This document shows, piece after piece, positions 8,216-17,071 of a stretch of DNA of 64,000 nt. The notes below the pieces were generated by a model. That model made no database searches and had not been told where the DNA came from. It worked only from the letters and a program-made list of their open reading frames with translations. Source of the DNA: Limnohabitans sp. 15K. GTDB taxonomy: Bacteria > Pseudomonadota > Gammaproteobacteria > Burkholderiales > Burkholderiaceae_C. Both the position numbers and the translations under genes were made by a program. The DNA is taken from NCBI RefSeq assembly GCF_002778285.1, contig NZ_NESM01000001.1, positions 514,529-578,528 on the forward strand, in the 5' to 3' direction. Numbering within the stretch: position 1 is the stretch's first letter; every line of letters starts with the position of its first letter.

Positions 8216-8947
8216 TCAAAGCTTGCGGGCCACGCCCAGAAGGCTGTCGAGCAACTCAGGGTTTTGGCGCAAAGTTTCGGCATCGCTGGCATGGACCACG
8301 TTGCCGTGGTCCAGCACCACGGCGCGGTGGCTGATTTTCAAAATCGCTTGTGGGTGCTGCTCCACGATGATGGCCGACAGGCCTTCCTCGCGGGTGATGC
8401 GGGCAATGGCGCGCAGCAGCTCTTCCACAATGATCGGTGCCAGGCCTTCGAGTGGCTCGTCGAGCAGCAGCAAACGCGGGTTGAGCACCAGCGCCCGACC
8501 CACGGCCAGCATTTGCTGCTCGCCACCCGACAGCTGCGTGCCCAGGTTGGTCTTGCGCTCAGCCAAGCGGGGGAACATTTCATACACACGCTCAGGCGTC
8601 CAAGCTTGGCTGCCCCGCGTGTTACGGCCCGGCCGCTCCACGGCGGTCAGGTTTTCGTGCACTGTGAGCGATTTGAAGATGTTGCGCTCTTGCGGTACCC
8701 AGCCAATGCCTGCGGCGGCGCGTTCGTGTGAGGGCAAGGTGTGCAGCGGCTGGTCACCCAGAAAAATCTGGCCGCCGTGCTGACGCGTGGCCCCGGCCAG
8801 AGTGTCCATCAGCGTGGTCTTGCCTGTGCCGTTGCGGCCCAGCAGGGCCAGGGTTTCACCCTCGCCCAGCGACAGGCTGATGTCGTTCAACACCACCGCC
8901 TCACCATAACCTGCGCGCAGGTTGTCGACCTTCAACAACTCAGCCAT
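8216..8947 (-). CDS. livF: ABC transporter ATP-binding protein, LivF type
   Basis: Cytoplasmic ATPase subunit (243 residues) of a branched-chain amino-acid-type (HAAT) importer. Walker A GRNGTGKTT, signature LSGGEQQMLAVGRAL and Walker B LLLLDEP are all present, with the H-loop His in IIVEQHPQAI. The start overlaps the livG stop by 8 bp. In this context (next to a VanA-like oxygenase) the transporter probably imports aromatic acids rather than leucine; related CouPSTU-type systems carry p-coumarate. Substrate is inference. Confidence 0.9.
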   Translation of the reverse strand: MAELLKVDNLRAGYGEAVVLNDISLSLGEGETLALLGRNGTGKTTLMDTLAGATRQHGGQIFLGDQPLHTLPSHERAAAGIGWVPQERNIFKSLTVHENLTAVERPGRNTRGSQAWTPERVYEMFPRLAERKTNLGTQLSGGEQQMLAVGRALVLNPRLLLLDEPLEGLAPIIVEELLRAIARITREEGLSAIIVEQHPQAILKISHRAVVLDHGNVVHASDAETLRQNPELLDSLLGVARKL

Positions 8948-9707
8948 GGGTCACCTCCTCGCCATGTCCCAAGTACACCGCCTTGACTTGCGGGTCAGAG
9001 GCAATCTCTTCGGGTGTGCCCTCGGTCAGCACCGCGCCGTTGACCAGCACGGTGATGCGGTCGGCAAATTCAAACACCAAATCCATGTCGTGCTCGATCA
9101 GCAACACAGACACTTCGGCGGGCAAGGCCGCTACGGTTTGCAACAATTCTTCGCGCTCGCCTGCGGGAACGCCCGCCACCGGCTCATCGAGCAGCAGCAC
9201 TTTGGGCTCACAAGCCAGCGCAATCGCCATCTCCAGCAAACGGCGCTTGCCATAGGCCAGGTGCTCGGTGCGCTGGTGCATCACTTCGGTCAGACGAAAC
9301 AATTCCAGCAAAGACTCACAGCGCTCGACCACCGCAGCGTCTTGGCCCAGTTTTTGCCACCAGCGCCCGCCATGCCCGCGCTGTTGTGAAACCACCATGG
9401 CCAGCGTCTGCAAGGGCGTCATGCTGGCAAACAGCTGGTTGATCTGGAAGGTGCGCACCAAGCCGCGCCCCACACGCTGGTAGGGAGCCAATTGGCTGAT
9501 GTCTTCGCCCAGCAACTCGATGCGGCCGGTAGTGGGTGCAAGAACGCCCGTGAACAAATTGATGAGCGTGGTCTTGCCCGCGCCGTTGGGGCCGATCAGC
9601 GCGTGGCGTGCGCCCAAACGCAAATCAAGGTTCACGTTGTCGGTGGCGGTGATGCCACCAAATTGTTTGACAAGGCCTTGGGCCTTCAGGACGATGGGTG
9701 TGTTCAT
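8940..9707 (-). CDS. livG: ABC transporter ATP-binding protein, LivG type
   Basis: Second ATPase subunit (255 residues) of the HAAT-family importer. Walker A GPNGAGKTT, the LivG-style signature LAYGKRRLLEMAIAL, Walker B VLLLDEPVAG and the switch His in LLIEHDMDLVF are visible. I chose ATG 9707 (MNTPIVLKAQGLVKQFGG); it overlaps the livM stop as ATGA. It acts with LivF beneath the LivH/LivM membrane pair. Confidence 0.9.
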   Translation of the reverse strand: MNTPIVLKAQGLVKQFGGITATDNVNLDLRLGARHALIGPNGAGKTTLINLFTGVLAPTTGRIELLGEDISQLAPYQRVGRGLVRTFQINQLFASMTPLQTLAMVVSQQRGHGGRWWQKLGQDAAVVERCESLLELFRLTEVMHQRTEHLAYGKRRLLEMAIALACEPKVLLLDEPVAGVPAGEREELLQTVAALPAEVSVLLIEHDMDLVFEFADRITVLVNGAVLTEGTPEEIASDPQVKAVYLGHGEEVTHG

Positions 9708-10696
9708 TGCGCACCGCCTTTGTGCTCGGCTGAGCGGCCAAACCACAACCAAGGGCGAATCAAACGTTCACGCCCGACCATGACCAGCACCACCAAAAAC
9801 AGGCCAATCCAAAAGGTCCAGTACTGTGGTGTGATGCCCGAGATCACGTCGTGCATGAGCTTGAACACCACCGCACCCAACACCCCCCCATAAAGCCAGC
9901 CCACACCGCCGATGACCAGCATCAGCATCACGTCGGCCGAGCGCTCCAGCGCAAACACGTCGAGCGAGGCAAAGCCAGTGGTCTGCGCCAGCAAAGCGCC
10001 AGCAGCACCAGCGATGGTCGCGGCCACGGTGTAGACCACGGCCAGCCGGTTGTGCACCGGAATGCCAATCGCCATGGCCCGCAGCGGGTTGTCGCGCACC
10101 GCCATGAGCGTAGCCCCCCAAGGGGAATGCACAAAACGCCGGGCCACACCAAAGAGCACAATCAAAACCGTCAGCGAATACCAAGCCGCCGTTTGTCCAT
10201 ACAAATCGAACTCAAAATGGCCCAACACCGGCCCCATCATGACGCCTTGCAAGCCGTCCGAGCCCCCGGTCAGCCAGTCGAGTTTGTTGGCCAGCTCCAT
10301 CAGAATCAGCGCCATGCCCAATGTGACCATCAGGCGCGTCAAATCGGTGCCGCGCAAGATGGTGAGCGAGCAGACAGCACCCAACAAAGTGGCACAGCCC
10401 ATGCCAAACAGCAAGCCCACCACCGGGTCGGGCATGACGTGTTTGGCAAACAAGGCCGAGGCGTAAGCGCCAAAGCCCAAAAATGCCGCATGTCCCAGCG
10501 ACACGATGCCGGTGTAGCCCAACACCAGGTCCAGCGACACCGCAAACAAGGCGACGATGGCAACTTCATTGACGATCAGCGCATGGCCCGGAAAAGCCAA
10601 AGGCAGGGCAAATGCCACCAGCCAGACCAGTGGCTCCCAGCCGCGCACCCTTGCAGTGGACAACAGTTGTTGACGAGCGTCCATTGGATGGTTCAT
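9704..10696 (-). CDS. livM: ABC transporter permease, LivM type
   Basis: Membrane subunit (330 residues) of the HAAT-family importer with about nine hydrophobic segments and the family EAA-like loop ATLMAVRDNPLRAMAIGIPV. Start chosen at ATG 10696 because the livH stop is immediately adjacent (TGATATG), a usual coupling; the upstream in-frame ATG would lie inside livH. Typical segments LGYTGIVSLGHAAFLGFGAY and IGGVGWLYGGVLGAV confirm the family. Confidence 0.88.
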   Translation of the reverse strand: MNHPMDARQQLLSTARVRGWEPLVWLVAFALPLAFPGHALIVNEVAIVALFAVSLDLVLGYTGIVSLGHAAFLGFGAYASALFAKHVMPDPVVGLLFGMGCATLLGAVCSLTILRGTDLTRLMVTLGMALILMELANKLDWLTGGSDGLQGVMMGPVLGHFEFDLYGQTAAWYSLTVLIVLFGVARRFVHSPWGATLMAVRDNPLRAMAIGIPVHNRLAVVYTVAATIAGAAGALLAQTTGFASLDVFALERSADVMLMLVIGGVGWLYGGVLGAVVFKLMHDVISGITPQYWTFWIGLFLVVLVMVGRERLIRPWLWFGRSAEHKGGAQ

Positions 10697-10697
10697 A

Positions 10698-11573
10698 TCA
10701 GCGGCCTCCCTTGCGCACAAACAGCCCTTGCGGCCGCCAGATCAAAATCGCGATCATGAGCGAATAGACAATAAACGAGCCCAGCTTGGGCATGTAGTAT
10801 TTGCCCGCCACATCGGCAATGCCCAAGAGCAGTGCCGCCCATAAGGGTCCGGTGATCGACGAGGTGCCGCCCACGGCCACCACAATCAAAAAGTAGACCA
10901 TGAACTTGAGTGGAAAAGTCGGGTCCAAGCCCAGCACTTCAGCGCCCAAGGCCCCACCCAATCCGGCCAAACCCGAGCCCACGGCAAAGGTGGCGGCAAA
11001 GATCAAGTTGACCCGAATGCCCAAACCGGCGGCCACACGCGCATCGTCCACACTGGCACGCAGCCGACTGCCAAAACGGGTTTTGGCCAGGATGAATTGC
11101 AAACCCACTGTGAGCGCTGCGCACACGGCGATGATGAACAGGCGGTAATGGCCCATGCCCAACTCAAAGACTTCGCCAGTCCAGAGTTCGGTTCGGCCAC
11201 GCAGCCATTCGGGCAGCTGCATGATCTGCTGCTGCGAGCCCATGAAGTAATCCATGCTGGCCACGGACATGAAGGCCAGTCCAATCGAAAACAGTACCTG
11301 ATCCAGGTGCGGCTTTTTGTACATGTGGCGGTACAGCGTGCGCTCCAGCACGACTCCCAGCAAAGCCACAACCGCGAAGGCGATGGGCAAGCACCACAAA
11401 AAGGGCACGTCCCAGCGCTGCATCAGCACCACCGTGAGGTATCCGCCGGCCATGGCAAAAGCCCCGTGGGCCAGGTTGATGAAGTTCATCAAGCCCATGG
11501 TCACCGACAGGCCCACAGCCAGGATAAAAAGCAGCATGCCATAGGCAACGCCGTCGAAAAGAATGGTCAGCAT
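10698..11573 (-). CDS. livH: ABC transporter permease, LivH type
   Basis: Membrane subunit (291 residues) that pairs with LivM. Family features are the opening GVAYGMLLFILAVGLSVTMG, FINLAHGAFAMAGGYLTV and the cytoplasmic loop FGSRLRASVDDARVAAGLGI. It is separated from the upstream binding-protein gene by about 60 bp that hold a strong hairpin, and it is translationally coupled to livM. Confidence 0.9.
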   Translation of the reverse strand: MLTILFDGVAYGMLLFILAVGLSVTMGLMNFINLAHGAFAMAGGYLTVVLMQRWDVPFLWCLPIAFAVVALLGVVLERTLYRHMYKKPHLDQVLFSIGLAFMSVASMDYFMGSQQQIMQLPEWLRGRTELWTGEVFELGMGHYRLFIIAVCAALTVGLQFILAKTRFGSRLRASVDDARVAAGLGIRVNLIFAATFAVGSGLAGLGGALGAEVLGLDPTFPLKFMVYFLIVVAVGGTSSITGPLWAALLLGIADVAGKYYMPKLGSFIVYSLMIAILIWRPQGLFVRKGGR

Positions 11574-11595
11574 GTCTTGGTCGTGTTGGTTTTTT

Positions 11596-11622
11596 GCAGG
11601 AGCGCACAGGGTGCGCTCCTGC
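11596..11622. terminator. Strong hairpin between livK and livH (partial terminator or mRNA stabiliser)
   Basis: GCAGGAGCGCAC, a 3-nt loop and GTGCGCTCCTGC form a perfect 12-bp stem in the gap between the binding-protein gene and the permease genes. No T-run follows in the minus-strand direction, so it probably protects the 3' end of the livK message or partially halts transcription, giving more binding protein than membrane subunits. The effect is inference. Confidence 0.6.
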
Positions 11623-11634
11623 AGGGGGAAGGCC

Positions 11635-12801
11635 TTACTTGGTCTTGCCCGGGTCTTTCACGTCCTTGAGGGTCGCGAATTCCTGGTTGAACAATTGGCC
11701 GCCCACCTTCTCCACTTTGCGGATGTAGATGTTGTGCACCACCTCGCGGGTTTGTGCGTCGATGAACATCGGGCCACGGGGGCTTTCAAACACCTGGCCC
11801 TTCATCGCATCCAACAAAGCCTGGCCGCCTGCACCTTTGGCTGCTTTGGCTGCTTCATAGATCACGCGCATGCCGTCATAACCACCCACCGCCATGAAGT
11901 TGGGGCGCAGGCCGTTGTTGGCTTTTTCAAACGCCGCCACAAACTTCTTGTTCAGGGCGGAGTTGTGCGATGCCGAGTAGTGGTGCGAGGTGACCACGCC
12001 ATTGGCCACTTCGCCCATGCTGTTCAAAATGTCGTCGTCGGTGATGTCGCCGGTGCCGATCAACTTGATGCCCGCCTTGTCCATGCCGCGTTCCGCAAAC
12101 TGCTTCATGAGGGCAGCGCCTGCCCCAGACGGCACAAACACATAAACCGCGTCGGGTTTGAGGTCACGCACCTTTTGCAGGAATGGGGCAAAGTCAGGGT
12201 TGCGCATGGGCACACGCAAAGTGTCCAGGACCTGGCCGCCGTTGAAGAGCAAACGGTCCTTGAAGTACTTTTCAGCATCGATGCCGGGGCCGTAATCGGC
12301 CACCAAAGTCACGACTTTCTTGATGCCGTTGTTAGGCGCCCAGTCGGCAATGGCCACCGCGGCTTGGGGCAAGGTGAAGCTGGTGCGAACGATGAAAGGC
12401 GATGCCTCGGTGATGCTGGAGGTGGCCGCTGCCATCACCACCATGGGGGTTTTGGACTGGGTGGCGATCGGGGCGGTGGCAAATGCCAGAGGGGTCAAGC
12501 CAAAGCCCGCCAGCACGTTGACTTTTTCGTTGACCACCATCTCTTGCGCCAAGCGCTTGGTCACGTCGGCAGCGCTGGTGTCGTCCTTGACGATCAGCTC
12601 GACCTTTTTACCCGCCACCATGTCGCCGTTTTGCGCCATGTAAAGACGGGCAGCAGCCTCGATCTGCTTGCCGGTGGAAGCAAACGGTCCGGTCATGGGC
12701 AAGATCAGACCGATCTTGAATTTGTCTTGGGCCATGGCCGTGGTGGCACTGGCGGCCAATGCGGCGCAAGCGATGGCCTGAAGGAAGAATCGTTTTTGCA
12801 T
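11635..12801 (-). CDS. livK: ABC transporter substrate-binding protein, LivK/HAAT type
   Basis: Periplasmic type I binding protein of 388 residues. A signal peptide covers about residues 1-24 (ending TAMA-QDK), followed by FKIGLILPMTGPFASTG, the typical first strand and ligand loop of the family, and later VVTLVADYGPGIDAEKYF. It starts the transport operon livK-livH-livM-livG-livF that leads into vanA. Neighbourhood suggests an aromatic acid such as vanillate, ferulate or protocatechuate as ligand; this is not shown by the sequence. Confidence 0.88.
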   Translation of the reverse strand: MQKRFFLQAIACAALAASATTAMAQDKFKIGLILPMTGPFASTGKQIEAAARLYMAQNGDMVAGKKVELIVKDDTSAADVTKRLAQEMVVNEKVNVLAGFGLTPLAFATAPIATQSKTPMVVMAAATSSITEASPFIVRTSFTLPQAAVAIADWAPNNGIKKVVTLVADYGPGIDAEKYFKDRLLFNGGQVLDTLRVPMRNPDFAPFLQKVRDLKPDAVYVFVPSGAGAALMKQFAERGMDKAGIKLIGTGDITDDDILNSMGEVANGVVTSHHYSASHNSALNKKFVAAFEKANNGLRPNFMAVGGYDGMRVIYEAAKAAKGAGGQALLDAMKGQVFESPRGPMFIDAQTREVVHNIYIRKVEKVGGQLFNQEFATLKDVKDPGKTK

Positions 12802-12836
12802 GCTCGTCTCCTGAAATGTTGAGGTGAAGGGGAAAT

Positions 12837-13622
12837 TTACCGAGGGAAAAGGGTCGCGCTTTTTTGCGCACGAATGAGCTGTACACCGGGCATGCCCGTT
12901 TGCTGGGGGTCTTGCATGACCAACCCGAGGTTGTGGCGTGCCAAGCGTGAGTGCTCACGCATCAGCGCTTCGGCGCGCCCGGCTTCGCGCTGAGTGATGG
13001 CATCCAGCACCTGCCGATGCTGGTGTTGGGCCACCACCAACATGTCACGCGCACCAGGACTATGGGCCTGCACACCCACAAAACCCGATGCCGAGGCAAA
13101 GGGCAAACTCGATGCACGTTCAATCTCGCGGGCCAATACGTCGCTGTCAGCCATCTCGGACAGCATCTTGTGGAATTGGCCATTCAGGTGCACATAGCCC
13201 GAAAAACTGTCGTCATCCAAGGTGCCTTGTCGCAACAATTGGTCGATCTGGTCCAGACACGCACTGGCTTGCTTGAGCAACAGCGCAGGCACACCGCGCT
13301 CGGCTGCCAACCGGGCGGCCAAGCCTTCCAAAGTACCGCGCAGCTCGATGGCATCGGCCACCTCGCGCTCAGAAAAAGTGCGCACTGCAAAACCGCCACC
13401 GCTGAGGGGTTCCAGCAAGCCTTCTTGTTTGAGGTGCATCAAAGCGGCCCGGATGGGCGTGCGTGACATGCCCAAGCGCTCCACCAAGGACAACTCGGCA
13501 ATGCGTGCACCCGCTGGCAGATCGCCTGCCAAAATCCACTCGCGCAGGCGCTGCTGCGCCTTGACGGCTTGGGAGCCGCCATCGGCGTCAGAATCTACAA
13601 GGCGAGCTGAGGTAACGGACAT
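12837..13622 (-). CDS. GntR-family regulator with FCD domain (VanR-like position)
   Basis: Transcription factor of 261 residues. The N-terminal winged HTH is visible in AELSLVERLGMSRTPIRAAL (about residues 42-61), followed by the alpha-helical FCD ligand domain from ADAIELRGTLEGLAARLAAE onward. It is 35 bp upstream of livK on the same strand, so it heads the liv-van array. GntR/FCD proteins named VanR control vanAB in other bacteria, which makes control of this transport-demethylation operon by vanillate a fair guess. Confidence 0.82.
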   Translation of the reverse strand: MSVTSARLVDSDADGGSQAVKAQQRLREWILAGDLPAGARIAELSLVERLGMSRTPIRAALMHLKQEGLLEPLSGGGFAVRTFSEREVADAIELRGTLEGLAARLAAERGVPALLLKQASACLDQIDQLLRQGTLDDDSFSGYVHLNGQFHKMLSEMADSDVLAREIERASSLPFASASGFVGVQAHSPGARDMLVVAQHQHRQVLDAITQREAGRAEALMREHSRLARHNLGLVMQDPQQTGMPGVQLIRAQKSATLFPR

Positions 13623-13669
13623 CGGCTGGTTCAGGAAAAAACAGATTAAACCACCGATAAAGCCCCTCC

Positions 13670-13677
13670 TGTATACA
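13670..13677. promoter_or_regulatory. TGTATACA palindrome upstream of the GntR gene
   Basis: An 8-bp perfect palindrome with GTATAC core lies about 48 bp upstream of the GntR start, in an AT-rich promoter-like stretch. GntR/FCD regulators often bind GTATAC-centred dyads, so this is a candidate autoregulatory operator. Evidence is position and core only. Confidence 0.35.
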
Positions 13678-13790
13678 AAAAACCATTAAAAAACTGTTTT
13701 TTGCTCAAGTTTTAAGCAACTTATGGATTTAATGTATTCAGTAAGACGCACCCAAACCCGCAGCGACATTCACCGAATTGGTAAAACAGC

Positions 13791-14156
13791 ATGAACCTTG
13801 AATTTCTGGAATTTGACGGCAGCGATGACAGCGAGGGCGTGGTCTGCTGGGACGCACTGGCACAACCCGCGGCACGCCACACCAGCGCCTTGTTGCACGA
13901 GGTCGCACAGGTGCTGACTTGGTGCCACCAATGGAGCCCCCGCAGCCCAGGCGCACTCGAAGACGGGGCCGACTGGGACTTTGACCTGCAGATTCATTGG
14001 GACTCTTTGGCTGTTCAAGCGCACTGGGACATCCCCACAAAAACGCTGGTCTTGTCTCCCACCCCCACCGAAAGCCATGAGGTCACACTGAGCCTGAGCA
14101 TCAGCGGCGCGCCTTCTTTCTGTGCGGCCTTTCGCGAACACTGGAACACACCATGA
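13791..14156 (+). CDS. Hypothetical acidic protein coupled to chrA
   Basis: A 121-residue soluble acidic protein rich in Trp and Asp (MNLEFLEFDGSDDSEGVVCW and DWDFDLQIHWDSLAVQAHWD). No signal peptide or membrane segment is seen and I do not recognise a domain. Its stop overlaps the chrA start (ATGA), so the two are translationally coupled. This supports a real gene and a link to ChrA function or assembly. It is divergent from the GntR regulator. Confidence 0.6.
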   Translation: MNLEFLEFDGSDDSEGVVCWDALAQPAARHTSALLHEVAQVLTWCHQWSPRSPGALEDGADWDFDLQIHWDSLAVQAHWDIPTKTLVLSPTPTESHEVTLSLSISGAPSFCAAFREHWNTP

Positions 14157-15505
14157 GCAGCGCCCAGTCTCAAGCCGCCCCAGTTTCATTCCGCGAAGCC
14201 CTGAAATTTTGGTTCTGGCTGGGGTGCATCAGCTTTGGTGGCCCAGCCGGGCAAATCGCGCTGATGCACGAAGAGCTGGTGGTGCGCAGACGCTGGATTT
14301 CAGAAAAGCGTTACCTGCATGCGCTGAACTACTGCATGCTGCTGCCCGGCCCGGAGGCCCAGCAGTTGGCCACTTACATGGGCTGGCTGATGCATGGCAC
14401 GCGAGGTGGTATCGCGGCTGGGGCCTTGTTTGTGCTGCCTTCTTTGGTGTTGTTGATCATCTTGAGCTGGGCCTACACCGCCTGGGGCAACCACCCTTGG
14501 GGGCAAGCGTTGCTGTGGGGTCTCAAACCTGCGGTCACCGCCTTGGTGATCCATGCAGCCCATCGTTTGGCCCAGCGCACCCTTACATCCCAGTGGCTAT
14601 GGGTATTGGCGGTCACGTCACTGCTGGGCATGTGGTGGGGCCTGCCTTTTCCGTTCATCTTGGCGGGCGCAGCCATGGTGGGCTATGCCATGACCCGCCA
14701 AGCTGGAACGCGCAAACCCCACTCACCAACTTCTTTTTCTGCGGTCCTTTCGGCAGCCCCTGCCACTGCCAGCTCAGATGAGGACTTTGGACGGACAAAA
14801 AATACAAGGCCCGAGGCCCACACCCATTTCAGTCGGCAACGCTTGTGGCGTGCCTTGGCTGTGGGTCTTGGTTTGTGGGCACTGAGTTGGGGCTTGATCG
14901 CTTTGTTGTTGGGGATGGACCACACGCTGACCCAGATGGGCGGCTTTTTCACGCAAGCGGCTTTGGTGACATTTGGCGGGGCTTACGCAGTATTGCCTTT
15001 TGTGACACAAGCGGCGGTGGTTCAATACGGCTGGCTATCGGCCGCGCAAATGATGGACGGCTTGGCATTGGGAGAAACCACGCCCGGCCCCCTCATCATG
15101 GTGGTGGCCTTTGTGGGCTTTTTGGGTGGGCACAGCCAAGCATTGTTCGGACACCCGTGGTTGGGCGGCGTCGTGGCCGCCTGCGTAGCGACCTGGTTCA
15201 CATTTTTACCTTCGTTCGTTTTCATCTTGGCGGGCGGGCCGCTGGTCGAATCGACACGGAACATACCGTCACTGTCGGGGCCGCTGCAAGGGATCACGGC
15301 GGCGGTGATCGGCGTCATCGTGCATCTGGCCAGTGTTTTCGCACGTCAAACCTGGCTGCCCGGTGGTTGGCACATGCTGCCTGATTTGGCGGCCATGGCT
15401 CTAACGGCGCTGGCCACATGGGCATTGGTCAAAAAAGGCCAAAGCGTGTTGCGCGTATTGGGTGCTTGTTCTCTTCTTGGACTGCTTCGGCATGCTTTGG
15501 GTTGA
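14153..15505 (+). CDS. chrA: Chromate transporter, two-domain ChrA
   Basis: Inner-membrane CHR-family protein of 450 residues with two homologous halves joined by a hydrophilic linker (about residues 185-225). Each half carries the family pattern: FWLGCISFGGPAGQIALMHE then LLPGPEAQQLATYMGW in the first; FFTQAALVTFGGAYAVLPFV then ALGETTPGPLIMVVAFVGFLGG in the second. It exports chromate or a related oxyanion. It is followed by a bidirectional terminator. Confidence 0.9.
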   Translation: MSSAQSQAAPVSFREALKFWFWLGCISFGGPAGQIALMHEELVVRRRWISEKRYLHALNYCMLLPGPEAQQLATYMGWLMHGTRGGIAAGALFVLPSLVLLIILSWAYTAWGNHPWGQALLWGLKPAVTALVIHAAHRLAQRTLTSQWLWVLAVTSLLGMWWGLPFPFILAGAAMVGYAMTRQAGTRKPHSPTSFSAVLSAAPATASSDEDFGRTKNTRPEAHTHFSRQRLWRALAVGLGLWALSWGLIALLLGMDHTLTQMGGFFTQAALVTFGGAYAVLPFVTQAAVVQYGWLSAAQMMDGLALGETTPGPLIMVVAFVGFLGGHSQALFGHPWLGGVVAACVATWFTFLPSFVFILAGGPLVESTRNIPSLSGPLQGITAAVIGVIVHLASVFARQTWLPGGWHMLPDLAAMALTALATWALVKKGQSVLRVLGACSLLGLLRHALG

Positions 15506-15552
15506 TGTTGGTGGCGCTCATGCACAAGCGCTTACCCGTCTTGCATCCATGA

Positions 15553-15576
15553 AAAAACCGCCCGAAGGCGGTTTTT
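15553..15576. terminator. Bidirectional terminator between chrA and the HiPIP gene
   Basis: A-run, CCGCC, CGAA loop, GGCGG and T-run form a compact hairpin with A/T tracts on both sides, fitting termination of both convergent genes. Confidence 0.85.
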
Positions 15577-15614
15577 GGGGCTGGGGCCTGAACCCCTTGG
15601 TGCAGCAAAGCTGA

Positions 15615-15941
15615 TCAGCCTTTTTTAGCCCAAGCAGAGCACCAAGCCTTGGCGGACACTTGTTTGCCAGCAAACAAGGGGCAACCACCAGCGGCAGCGC
15701 CGGCAGCAGCCTGGAACAAAGCGCAGTTAGAGCAATTGCTGCCGGCTGCGTACTTGGGGAACTTGGCCTTGTCCACTTTGGTGGCGTCAGCCTTGTAGGC
15801 CAGGCCTGCAGCCTGGGGGTCTTTTTCGTCCACCATGGCTTGTGCAGAAGCCTGGCCAGCGGCCATGACAGCGGTAGCGGCCGTGGCCACTTGCATCATG
15901 AACACGCGGCGTGTCGAAGAAAGGGATGTGAAACGGGACAT
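15615..15941 (-). CDS. hip: High-potential iron-sulfur protein (HiPIP)
   Basis: Periplasmic electron carrier with one [4Fe-4S] cluster. The 108-residue precursor has a long export signal (MSRFTSLSSTRRVFMMQVAT, an RR-containing Tat-like start, cleavage near ASA-Q). The mature part carries four Cys in the HiPIP spacing: CSNC, GGCPLF and AWCSAW. Start ATG 15941 was chosen because AGGAGTTTCTC lies upstream; a longer reading frame adds residues with no family match. It commonly donates electrons to reaction centres or oxidases; its partner here is unknown. Confidence 0.9.
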   Translation of the reverse strand: MSRFTSLSSTRRVFMMQVATAATAVMAAGQASAQAMVDEKDPQAAGLAYKADATKVDKAKFPKYAAGSNCSNCALFQAAAGAAAGGCPLFAGKQVSAKAWCSAWAKKG

Positions 15942-16132
15942 GAGAAACTCCTGAGGTAAGTGATCAAAAATACTGAACAGTTCATTGTGCGCCAGAACAG
16001 TCACCTTGTCATTCTGGGCGTCATACCTGAGTAAAACACACAGGAAAGGTGTGTTTTCGGATGTTAACGCCCCCTGGACATGCCCATGTCAAAATGGCCC
16101 ATAACCCCCCTCTACACCACCAAGGTTTTGAC

Positions 16133-16720
16133 ATGCTGCAACTGCTCGTTGGTTTGATTCTGTTTTTGGGCATCCACTCGCTTCAGAGTTTGGCACCGCA
16201 ATTGCGCCTCAACGCCATTGCTCGCTGGGGCGACTTGGGCTTCAAGGCCGTTTATGCCGCGCTCTCTTTTCTGGGCCTGTATTTGCTGGTGCAGGGTTAC
16301 GCACAAGTGCGACTGGACCCAGTTGTGCTGTGGACGCCTCCGCGCGGCATGCAACACGCCACCATTTTGCTGATGTGGTTTGCCATGGTTTTGCTGGCAG
16401 CCGCCTACATGCCCGCCAACCATTTCAAAAGCAAACTTCGCCACCCCATGACCCTGTCGGTGAAGGTTTGGGCGCTCGGCCATTTGATGTCCAACGGCAA
16501 CTTGGCTGATGTGGTGTTGTTTGGTGGCTTTTTGCTGTGGTCGGTGCTGGTGTTTCGCGCCGCGCGCAAACGGGATCGCTTGAGCATGCATTCAGCGCCA
16601 GAAGGCAAACTGCTGGGCACCTTGCTCTGTGTAGTGGTGGGCACCGCTGTGTGGGCCGCCTTTTTGATGGGTGGCCTGCACCTGTGGTTGATCGGCGTGA
16701 TGCCGCTCACACAAGTTTGA
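16133..16720 (+). CDS. nnrU: NnrU-family membrane protein
   Basis: Integral membrane protein of 195 residues with about five hydrophobic segments and the NnrU pattern LILFLGIHSLQSLAPQLR at the N-terminus and KVWALGHLMSNGNLADVVLF in the middle. NnrU is associated with nitric-oxide/nitrite metabolism in denitrifiers and is related to isoprenoid methyltransferase-like membrane proteins. I chose ATG 16133 because homology-like sequence begins at MLQLLVGLI; the upstream in-frame ATGs lack family character. No other denitrification gene is nearby. Confidence 0.82.
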   Translation: MLQLLVGLILFLGIHSLQSLAPQLRLNAIARWGDLGFKAVYAALSFLGLYLLVQGYAQVRLDPVVLWTPPRGMQHATILLMWFAMVLLAAAYMPANHFKSKLRHPMTLSVKVWALGHLMSNGNLADVVLFGGFLLWSVLVFRAARKRDRLSMHSAPEGKLLGTLLCVVVGTAVWAAFLMGGLHLWLIGVMPLTQV

Positions 16721-16726
16721 CCAGAC

Positions 16727-17068
16727 ATGAACGAAGACAACCAGATTTATCTGCCTGAAAGTTTCACCGCGCTTTTTGTCCCACCGGGGAAGATCAAACC
16801 CAGCATCGGCCTTCGCGAGATGGCCCAGCGCTACGAACTGTGTGAAGACCTGGCCAACCTGCTGACTGAAAAAGCCGCCAACATGCAATTCACACTGGGC
16901 ATCACCGAAGAGCTGGTGCTACAGCAATGTGAGCTAGGTCTTTTGGCCGACCCTTCGGTGGTCGCCCCCGTCGAAGCACGCTGGGTGGTCTGCCGACTGG
17001 CCGAGTTGCTGAACTGGCCCATGGACCAGCTGCTGCAAAGCCCACCTGCTGCAAACACGGTGGGTTGA
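16727..17068 (+). CDS. Conserved hypothetical protein downstream of nnrU
   Basis: A soluble 113-residue protein beginning 6 bp after the nnrU stop, so probably co-transcribed. It contains ESFTALFVPPGKIKPSIGLR, RYELCEDLANLLTEKA and RWVVCRLAELLNWP, which look like a small helical domain. Proteins of this type in related bacteria are sometimes labelled as ATPases with chaperone activity, but no Walker motif is visible here, so I give no function. Confidence 0.65.
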   Translation: MNEDNQIYLPESFTALFVPPGKIKPSIGLREMAQRYELCEDLANLLTEKAANMQFTLGITEELVLQQCELGLLADPSVVAPVEARWVVCRLAELLNWPMDQLLQSPPAANTVG

Positions 17069-17071
17069 GCT

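Noticed and set aside
15615..16004. Longer HiPIP start at 16004
   Set aside because: The extra 21 residues lack export-signal character, while ATG 15941 has a good RBS and an RR-type signal.
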